Assembly: GCA_016790075.1 (NCBI GenBank)
Contig: JAEUPP010000043.1
Coordinates: 1-64,000, forward strand
Source: Rhodanobacteraceae bacterium
GTDB lineage: Bacteria; Pseudomonadota; Gammaproteobacteria; Xanthomonadales; Rhodanobacteraceae
Direction: 5' to 3'
Length of the DNA stretch: 64,000 nt
Shown here: positions 54,154 to 61,326 of the stretch, piece after piece
Layout: every line of letters starts with the position of its first letter
Position numbering within the stretch: position 1 is the stretch's first letter
Notes under the pieces: model-generated
The model's database searches: none
The model's input: the letters and a program-made list of their open reading frames with translations, nothing else
What the model was told of the DNA's origin: nothing
Position numbers and translations under genes: made by a program

Positions 54154-54711
54154 ATGTCCGACGTCGGTGATGTAACCCAATTGCTGCAGGCCTGGCGAGG
54201 TGGTGATCGCCTCGCGCTGGAGCGCCTGATGCCGCGGTTGTATGACACTTTGCGGGAGATGGCGGCGGTGCGCCTGCGCCGCGAGGGGGCGCAGCAGACC
54301 CTGGAACCGACCGCGCTAGTGCACGAGGCCCTGGTGCGCCTGCTCGGGGCGGCGGCGGACTGGCAGAACCGCGCCCATTTCCTTGCGCTGGCCGCCATGC
54401 ATATGCGCTCGGTCCTGGTCGACCAGGCGCGCTCGCGGCTGGCTGCCAAGCGCGGCGGTGACATCGTCATGGTTACGCTGAGCCATGCCGAGGCTCACGA
54501 AGGACAACGCATCGAGCTGGATCTGATTGCGCTCGACCAGGCCCTGGCGCGGTTGCACGACGAGGACCAGCGCGTGGCACGTATTGTGGAGATGAGCTAT
54601 TTCGCCGGCATGGAGCGCGAGGAGATCGCGGCGGTGATTGGCATCTCGGTGCCAACGGTTGACCGCGACCTGCGCTTTGCGCGGGCCTGGCTCAATCGCG
54701 CACTCAGCTGA
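54154..54711 (+). CDS. ECF sigma factor (kinase-linked type)
   Basis: The 185-residue protein has sigma region 2 (VTQLLQAWRGGDRLALERLMPRLY and the -10 recognition helix MHMRSVLVDQARSRLAAKRG) and region 4 (FAGMEREEIAAVIGISVPTVDRDLRFARAWL). It belongs to the ECF group TIGR02999, which is encoded next to Ser/Thr kinases rather than anti-sigma factors. The start at 54154 gives the family N-terminus. The kinase gene follows after 8 bp, so the kinase probably controls the sigma factor by phosphorylation. Confidence 0.9.
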   Translation: MSDVGDVTQLLQAWRGGDRLALERLMPRLYDTLREMAAVRLRREGAQQTLEPTALVHEALVRLLGAAADWQNRAHFLALAAMHMRSVLVDQARSRLAAKRGGDIVMVTLSHAEAHEGQRIELDLIALDQALARLHDEDQRVARIVEMSYFAGMEREEIAAVIGISVPTVDRDLRFARAWLNRALS

Positions 54712-54719
54712 GGCCGGGT

Positions 54720-57500
54720 GTGACTACCGGTTCGCGCTTCAGCGAGTTACGCCGGCTATTTGATGAAGTCTGCGATCTCGCGCCCGAGGCGCGCCGGGCA
54801 CATCTCTGTGGCAGTGGTGCTAGCCCCGATCTGATCACTGAGGTCGAGGCGCTGGTTGCAGCGCAGACTCGTGATCTGCGCCGTGCCGTTGCTCCTGTTA
54901 CGGCGTTGCTTGCGCAGCTGCCGGAGACGGAGCTCGATGTCGGGGATCGAATCGGCTCCTGGCGGCTGGCGGAGAAGCTGGCAAGCGGCGGCATGGGGGC
55001 GGTATACCGCGCTGAGCGGGCGGATGGTCATTTCGAGCAGCAAGCCGCGATCAAGCTGCTGCGTGGCCTGCCGACCGAGGACACCCTGGCGCTGCTGATG
55101 GCAGAGCGGCAGATACTGGCTGGATTGCAGCATCCGCATATTGCGCGACTGCTGGACGGCGGCACCACGCCGGGCGGTCAGCCTTATCTGGTCATGGAAT
55201 TCGTCGAGGGCATAGCGATCGACCGTTGGTGCGCCCAGCGCGGCCTGCGGCTCAAGGCGCGTCTGCGCCTGTTCCGCAATGTCTGTCGCGCGGTGGCGTT
55301 CGCGCATCAGCGCCTGGTGGTGCACTGTGATCTCAAGCCGTCGAATGTGCTGGTGCGCGCCGATGGCGCTCCGGTGTTGCTCGACTTTGGTATCGCGCGT
55401 GCGCTCGACCGTGCGATCGAGCGCTCACCGGATGCGTACTACACGCCGGGCTATGCGAGTCCGGAACAGATGGCGGGCGAGCCGGTCAGCGTCGCCAGCG
55501 ATGTCTATTCGCTGGGGCTCATCCTGTTTGAGCTGGTCAGCGGACGCAAGGCGCGGATTGATGCGGACGACCGCACGGTCACCCAGCTATCCCAGGGGCT
55601 GCGGCGAGCCAGCGATCTAGCCGGTGAACAGTGCAGCTGGCGGCGCGAGCTGCGTGGTGATATCGACGCGATCATACGGCGGGCGGCTGCACAGCATCCG
55701 GCCGCACGTTATGCCTCTGCAGATGCCTTGGCAGCGGACATTGAGCGGCATCTGGATCAGAAGCCGGTCGATGCCCGCGCTCCAACCTGGCGCTATCGGC
55801 TGGACCGGTTGCTGCGGCGCCGCTGGCCGCTGTTTGTCACCGGCACGCTGCTGCTGATGATGGCCGCTGGTTCCAGCTGGCGCCTGGTCAACGAACGCGA
55901 CCGTGCGCTTGCCGCGGAACGCCGGGCGTTGAGCCAGGCGGAAACGGCCCAGGAAGTCAGCGCGTTCCTGATTTCGGTATTTGAGTTTGCCAATCCGGAA
56001 AAGAACACCAGGAACCGCGATATACGCGCGCGCGACCTGCTTGAAGAAAGCACGCGGCGGCTGACCGGCGAGCTTGACGGACGCACCGAGGTCAAGGCGC
56101 GTCTGCTCGGCGTGCTCGCGCGCACCTGGGATCAGGTCGGTGAGCCCAGGCGCGCCATGGCGTTGTACCAGGACAGCATTGCGCATTGGCAAAAGGCGGG
56201 CGCCACATTCGATGCCGAGCGCGCGCGCATGCTCGCGGACCTCGCCGTCATGCAGTCCAACAACGGCCAGCGCGCTGAGGCCGAAAAGACTGCACGCGCC
56301 GCGCTCGCCCTGCGCGAGGCGGCAACGCCGCCGGATGAAGTGGAACTGGCGGACTCGTGGAATGCGTTGGGTCTGGCAATACGCGGCATCGGCGGCCGCG
56401 AGACCGAGGCGGAAACCTATCTGCTGCGCGCGCTGGAAGTGCGCCGTCGCCGCGGTGGCAATACGCTCTCCGTGATGCACAATCTTGCCGGCGTGTATGC
56501 CGATCAGGGCAAGTTCGCTGCATCGATTGCATTGCATGAGCAAATACTGCATGGCAAGCGCGCGCTCTACGGTACTGACGAGCATCCATCCGTAATCCAC
56601 ACGCTTCATGCCTATGCGCGTGTGCTGGCGCTGACCAGGCACTATGACGAGGCTATCGCGCTGCAGCAGCAGGCGCTGGTGCTGCAGCGGCGCATTTCGG
56701 AGGACAAGGGGGATATGGTTGCTGCCAGCTATACCGAGCTTGGCTGGGTACAGCAGGATGCGGGTCGCTATGCCGATGCACTGCAGGCCTTGCGCGAGTC
56801 GTTGCGTCTGCGCCGCGCTGATCCCGAGGTCGTGCCGGCCAATCTGGTGCAGTCGCTGAACAATCTCGGCGTGGCGCTGGACGAAGTCGGCGATACCGCG
56901 GCGGCAGAGCCGCTGCTGCGTGAGTCGCTGAACCTGCGGCGTTCGATCTTCCGCGCCGACGATGTGGCCGTGCTGCGCGCCGAGCACAATCTTGCCCGTG
57001 TGCTGCTGAGGCGTGGGCGCCTGCAGGAGGCGCAGCCGTTGCTGGATCGGGCGCTGGCCGGGCGCCGCGCACAGCTCAGCACGACACATCCCGATCTGGT
57101 TCGCACGCTGCTGCTGCAGGTTGATTTTCTGCACCGCGACAGCAAGCACGATGCGGCGCAAGCTGCGCTCGCCGCACTGGATATGGCCGGCACGCTCACC
57201 GATAGAGCGCTGCAGGGACAGCGCGAACGCCTGCGTGCACAACTTGCGGTCGCCAGGCAGCAGCCCGAGGCGGCCATAGCGGCGTATCGCGTCGCGCACG
57301 CGCGATACGCCGAGCACTATGGCGAAAATCATCCGCTGACAGCAGCCGTTGCACTGGAGCTTGCCGACACCTTGCGCCGTAACAGTGCAACCCTGGAAGC
57401 AAGGGCCTTGCTTGAGGCGCATGCCGCCTCGGTAGAGCAGACATTTGTTGAAGGCTCGGACGAGCGGCGGCGCCTGGATGCACTGCGCGCCGGGTTGTGA
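54720..57500 (+). CDS. Membrane Ser/Thr protein kinase with TPR repeats
   Basis: The 926-residue protein has a kinase domain (about 80-350): glycine loop ASGGMGAVY (88-96), K112, E129, the catalytic loop HCDLKPSN (202-209) and DFG (222-224), then YTPGYASPEQMAGE. The HCD in place of HRD marks it as a variant of the RD type, with cysteine before the aspartate. A single membrane helix (about 370-388) is followed by coiled coil and about ten TPR-like repeats to the C-terminus, probably periplasmic. The start is GTG at 54720, 8 bp after the ECF sigma stop. The pair probably senses an envelope signal. Confidence 0.9.
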   Translation: MTTGSRFSELRRLFDEVCDLAPEARRAHLCGSGASPDLITEVEALVAAQTRDLRRAVAPVTALLAQLPETELDVGDRIGSWRLAEKLASGGMGAVYRAERADGHFEQQAAIKLLRGLPTEDTLALLMAERQILAGLQHPHIARLLDGGTTPGGQPYLVMEFVEGIAIDRWCAQRGLRLKARLRLFRNVCRAVAFAHQRLVVHCDLKPSNVLVRADGAPVLLDFGIARALDRAIERSPDAYYTPGYASPEQMAGEPVSVASDVYSLGLILFELVSGRKARIDADDRTVTQLSQGLRRASDLAGEQCSWRRELRGDIDAIIRRAAAQHPAARYASADALAADIERHLDQKPVDARAPTWRYRLDRLLRRRWPLFVTGTLLLMMAAGSSWRLVNERDRALAAERRALSQAETAQEVSAFLISVFEFANPEKNTRNRDIRARDLLEESTRRLTGELDGRTEVKARLLGVLARTWDQVGEPRRAMALYQDSIAHWQKAGATFDAERARMLADLAVMQSNNGQRAEAEKTARAALALREAATPPDEVELADSWNALGLAIRGIGGRETEAETYLLRALEVRRRRGGNTLSVMHNLAGVYADQGKFAASIALHEQILHGKRALYGTDEHPSVIHTLHAYARVLALTRHYDEAIALQQQALVLQRRISEDKGDMVAASYTELGWVQQDAGRYADALQALRESLRLRRADPEVVPANLVQSLNNLGVALDEVGDTAAAEPLLRESLNLRRSIFRADDVAVLRAEHNLARVLLRRGRLQEAQPLLDRALAGRRAQLSTTHPDLVRTLLLQVDFLHRDSKHDAAQAALAALDMAGTLTDRALQGQRERLRAQLAVARQQPEAAIAAYRVAHARYAEHYGENHPLTAAVALELADTLRRNSATLEARALLEAHAASVEQTFVEGSDERRRLDALRAGL

Positions 57501-57583
57501 CGGCGGCTAGTGGACGCCGTGTCGTGGAAAATGCCGGGCGCCGCGAGCACCGCCCGTACCCGGCAGACAGGGATACTTACAGG

Positions 57584-57811
57584 TCATTGGTAGGTATAGG
57601 TGTAAGTCCCCGCATTCGGCCAGTAGTTGCCGGAGAAGTTGGCCCAGTCGAATACCGGCTGATTGCTGGGGAAATCAGGCGCTGATACGTAGGAGCCGTT
57701 GCGCAGCGTGCGCAGGCTGAAGCTGGTCGCGCGGCCGTTGCCGGGAAAATGTTGACAACAACGTGCTGGGTGCCGTGCGGCGGATCGCTCCAGTAGGCGA
57801 CGTCCGGGCAA
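57584..57811 (-). pseudogene. C-terminal remnant of a secreted protein, frameshifted
   Basis: The minus strand encodes SFSLRTLRNGSYVSAPDFP, then QPVFDWANFSGNYWPNAG and a YTYTYQ end with a stop. Just before it, the neighbouring frame reads CPDVAYWSDPPHGTQHVVVN, and a one-base shift near a TTTTCCC run at about 57746 would join the two. No start or signal peptide is found upstream, where a hairpin at 57818 interrupts the frame. The protein family is unknown. Sequencing error at the run cannot be excluded. Confidence 0.5.
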
Positions 57812-57817
57812 GAGCTG

Positions 57818-57840
57818 AATGGCGCTAAGTCAGCGCCATT
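57818..57840. repeat. AATGGCGCT/AGCGCCATT inverted repeat
   Basis: A perfect 9-bp inverted repeat with a 5-base loop lies next to the broken gene end, followed by CCAACCTGACCCC. Its form suggests a REP-like element or the edge of a small mobile sequence; only one copy was noticed in this window. Confidence 0.5.
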
Positions 57841-58224
57841 CCAACCTGACCCCGTTTGCGCCCCAGCTTCAGGCCCGCGCGTGACTGGCCTGGTGCAGGC
57901 GCGCTTGCAAACGTTTGATTGAAATCGCTGGCTTCAAGTCAACCTGGCCCGGTTCACGGAGCCAGGTCGTCCCCTGCGCCGTTGTTGCCATGACGCACAG
58001 CAGCTGCTTGCTTCATCTCCGTCTATTCGCCAGATCCATGCTCTGAATAGCCGTCTACACGGCTAAGTTGATGCACATCACTGTTACAGGATTTTGACGT
58101 TTGCGGGTACGCGTGTGAAGAAAAAATCCAATACCCACCTTGCTTGCATTCCTAGACTCCGTCCGGCTACGCAACTTGTCCGCATAGCATTTCAGGGGAA
58201 AATTAAAAACTTTGGGAGGGAGAA

Positions 58225-61143
58225 ATGAAACGTCAACCACGTTACCGATTACTTTCGAACAGCCTCGCCATCCTCGTGGCAGCAGGGTTATCGACGACTG
58301 CAATTTCAGCCACTAACGCAGGGGAAAAAGATGGTCGTGGCAAAAAAGCTTCGATCGAGTCGTTATTGGAAGTACAACATCACGTAAAATCGTCCAGCGC
58401 GGATTCGCTCAAAAGCGCGAGTCACGCGTCAGCGTCGCGTAGTGCAACCAGGCCACCCGCTCCGGCGTTTCGCGCACAGACACACCGTGTTGATTACGAT
58501 CTTGCGGACGCACTGACTCTCGAAAATCCGCGTCCATCGTATGAAATCGAGTCGGCGAGCCTGCTGAAAGCAGCCTGCGAACCATCTTCATTCGGTTCGC
58601 TGAGTGGCAGCACACTCGTGGCCGCCGTCAAGGCGGCGGAAGTGGGGTGTATCAACGACCTGTTCGACCTTACCGGAAGTTCCGCCAGCGCGACATTCCG
58701 CGAGGCGCAGATGGCATCCATCGCCACGGCACTGCAGAGCGCTGCTGCCAACTACAATGGCACCAACTCCGGTAGTACGCTGCAGCTGATTCTATTTCTG
58801 CGAGCTGGCTACTACGTACAGTACTACAATCCATCCACAGTAGGATCCTACGGATCGACACTACGTAACGCGATCCGGCCAGCGCTAGACGCTTTCGCAG
58901 CGAACTCCAACTTTCTCGCAGCAAACGACGCGCACGGCGAAATCCTGGCTGAGTACGTGACGTTACTCGATAGCTCCGACGAGAACGGCCGGTATCTCAA
59001 CGTCATCAAGCGGTTGCTGACCAACTACAATCCCTCGACCCACTCCAGCTACTACTGGATGAGGGTGGCGACGAATAACGTATTCTCGGTTCTGTATCGC
59101 GGCCAGTGGTCTGACGAGTACCTCACTGCAATACAGAACGACACGTCGATCATCGACACGCTGTATACGTTTGCCAACACACATTTGTCCCGGCTCAATC
59201 AGAACGACAGCTATTTGGTGTACAACGCCGGCCGCGAGATGGGCCGCTTCCTGATGTACACGGGCAATGCAAAAGCACGGGCGCGCGTGCGGGTCAAAGA
59301 ATTGCTGGATCGGACCAACGTCAGCGGACCAACCGCTTCCGTCTGGGTCGGCGTCGGCGAAATGGTCGAAAGCTACGACAAATCAAACTGCAGCTATTAC
59401 AACACTTGCGATTTCGTCGCCCGGGTTGAGGCCGCTGCGCTTCCGATCACGCATACCTGCAGCCCGACTCTGCGCCTGCGCGCCCAGTCGATGAGCCAGA
59501 GCGACATCAACTACGTCTGCTCCACGGTTGCCGGAGAGGAAACCTATTTCCACAACAAGCTGGCAACCAACAACACCCCGGTCGCCAACGATGTCAACGC
59601 CTCGCTCGAGATGGTCGTGTTCGACAGCAGCAGCGACTATGAAACCTATGCGGGCACGCTGTTTGGCATCGATACCGACAATGGCGGCATGTATCTCGAG
59701 GGCGATCCGGCGGTTCCGGGCAACCAGGCGCGCTTTATTGCCTATGAAGCCGAGTGGCTGAGACCGACGTTCGACGTATGGAATCTGACCCACGAATACA
59801 TCCATTATCTCGATGGCCGCTTCAACATGTACGGCGACTTCGAGCTCGGCATGCGCTATCCCACCGTATGGTGGTCGGAAGGCTTCGCGGAGTACATGTC
59901 GTACAGTTACCGCAATCTTTCTTATGACCGCGCCATTACGGAAGCAGGTCGTGGCACCTACCCCCTGAGTACAATTTTCGGCAACGACTACAGCAGCGGC
60001 AGTGCGCGGGTGTACCAATGGGGTTATCTCGCGGTTCGCTTCCTGTTCGAGAAGCGGCCAGAAGTCGTGCGCACCATCCTCGGCAACATGCGCTCGGGCA
60101 ATTACAGCGGCTATGAGTCGTACCTGAATAGCATACGCACCACATACAACGGGGAGTTCTCAAGCTTCCTGACCTGCGTTGCCAATCCGAACAGCTCGGG
60201 CTGTAGTGGCGGAGGCAGCAATCAGCTTCCGGTTGCCAGCTTCAGCTTCGTAGCCAATAACCTGACCGTGAACTTCACGGATGGCTCGAGCGACAGCGAT
60301 GGCACCATCGCCTCCCGTAGCTGGAACTTCGGCGATGGCACCAGTTCCACGGCGACCAATCCGAGCAAAACGTATACGACCGCGGGGACCTACAGCGTCG
60401 CCCTTACTGTTACGGACAACAGCGGCGGTTCGCAGACCACGACGCGTTCGGTCACCGTGACAGCTCCCCAAACGGGCGGAACCCAGCTGCAGAACGGCGT
60501 GGCGCGAACCGGTCTGAGTGCCGCACAAGGCGAGAAGCTGTATTTCACGATTGACGTGCCGGCCGGCGCGACGAACCTGAAGGTGGCGCTCAGCGGCGGC
60601 ACGGGTGATGGTGACCTGCACGTGCGCTTTGGCAGCAACCCGACCACTGCAGATTTCGACTGCCGACCCTATACCAACGGCAACAACGAAACTTGCGACG
60701 TCGCTACACCGCAGGCTGGCCGCTACTACGTGATGGTCAATGCCTATGCCGCCTTCTCCGGTGCCTCCCTGGTTGCCAGCTACTCGACCTCGGGTGGTGG
60801 CAGTGGAAGCCTGACGGAATGCACGGGCTCGGATCCACGCACGCTGGGCAAGAACTGCAAGCGCAGCAATATCTCCGGCACTTCCGGGAACACGTCCTAC
60901 TTCTACGTGATGATCCCCGCAGGCACGCCGCAACTGCGCATTCGTTCTACGGGTGGCACGGGTAATGCCGATCTCTACGCCAATGCATCGGGCTGGGCAA
61001 CGCCGACCTCGTACCAGCAGCGTTCGATCGGTGGCACCAACGAAGAAACCCTGACCATCGCCAACCCACCTGCTGGCTACTACTACATCAGTCTGCACTC
61101 GACCGGCGGCTTCAGCGGCGTAACGCTGAGCACCGAATTCTAA
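58225..61143 (+). CDS. M9-family collagenase with PKD and two PPC domains
   Basis: The 972-residue secreted metalloprotease has a signal peptide (LAILVAAGLSTTAISA), an activator region (about 120-400) and a gluzincin catalytic part: HEYIH (523-527) with the likely third zinc ligand E552 in WWSEGFAEY. It is followed by a PKD domain (about 668-747) with WNFGDGTSS, and by two PPC pre-peptidase domains (about 755-855 and 865-972). In known M9 enzymes such modules bind collagen. GGGAGGGAG before the ATG is a strong ribosome binding site. A terminator follows. Confidence 0.9.
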   Translation: MKRQPRYRLLSNSLAILVAAGLSTTAISATNAGEKDGRGKKASIESLLEVQHHVKSSSADSLKSASHASASRSATRPPAPAFRAQTHRVDYDLADALTLENPRPSYEIESASLLKAACEPSSFGSLSGSTLVAAVKAAEVGCINDLFDLTGSSASATFREAQMASIATALQSAAANYNGTNSGSTLQLILFLRAGYYVQYYNPSTVGSYGSTLRNAIRPALDAFAANSNFLAANDAHGEILAEYVTLLDSSDENGRYLNVIKRLLTNYNPSTHSSYYWMRVATNNVFSVLYRGQWSDEYLTAIQNDTSIIDTLYTFANTHLSRLNQNDSYLVYNAGREMGRFLMYTGNAKARARVRVKELLDRTNVSGPTASVWVGVGEMVESYDKSNCSYYNTCDFVARVEAAALPITHTCSPTLRLRAQSMSQSDINYVCSTVAGEETYFHNKLATNNTPVANDVNASLEMVVFDSSSDYETYAGTLFGIDTDNGGMYLEGDPAVPGNQARFIAYEAEWLRPTFDVWNLTHEYIHYLDGRFNMYGDFELGMRYPTVWWSEGFAEYMSYSYRNLSYDRAITEAGRGTYPLSTIFGNDYSSGSARVYQWGYLAVRFLFEKRPEVVRTILGNMRSGNYSGYESYLNSIRTTYNGEFSSFLTCVANPNSSGCSGGGSNQLPVASFSFVANNLTVNFTDGSSDSDGTIASRSWNFGDGTSSTATNPSKTYTTAGTYSVALTVTDNSGGSQTTTRSVTVTAPQTGGTQLQNGVARTGLSAAQGEKLYFTIDVPAGATNLKVALSGGTGDGDLHVRFGSNPTTADFDCRPYTNGNNETCDVATPQAGRYYVMVNAYAAFSGASLVASYSTSGGGSGSLTECTGSDPRTLGKNCKRSNISGTSGNTSYFYVMIPAGTPQLRIRSTGGTGNADLYANASGWATPTSYQQRSIGGTNEETLTIANPPAGYYYISLHSTGGFSGVTLSTEF

Positions 61144-61189
61144 TTCGCTCGGGCCCACGACGGCCCAACCTGCGAGATCGTTTCCCCTG

Positions 61190-61228
61190 GAGGTGTTGGT
61201 CCAGCTCGTTCTACGAGCTGGACACCTC
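61190..61228 (+). terminator. Stem-loop after the collagenase gene
   Basis: The inner arms TCCAGCTCGT (61200-61209) and ACGAGCTGGA (61213-61222) pair round TCT; the outer arms GAGGTG (61190-61195) and CACCTC (61223-61228) extend the stem with a 4-base bulge. It lies 47 bp after the stop codon. No T-run follows. Confidence 0.6.
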
Positions 61229-61326
61229 GCGTGCTGCCTCACGCAACGCCAAAGCGAAGCCGAGTTCGAGCGCAGCGACACCAACGCGGAATACTCTCGC
61301 GCGGTGATAACCCTGAGAGCAAATTT

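Larger units (their letters stand above)
57501..58224. other. Intergenic region with gene remnant and hairpin
   Basis: A 724-bp gap with the remnant at 57584-57811 and a hairpin at 57818-57840. The last 150 bp are AT-rich and hold the promoter and ribosome site (GGGAGGGAG) of the collagenase gene; no exact -35/-10 pair could be set. Confidence 0.5.

Noticed and set aside
55617-57422. 601-codon minus-strand frame opposite the TPR part of the kinase
   Set aside because: Antisense to repeated TPR codons; no recognisable protein.
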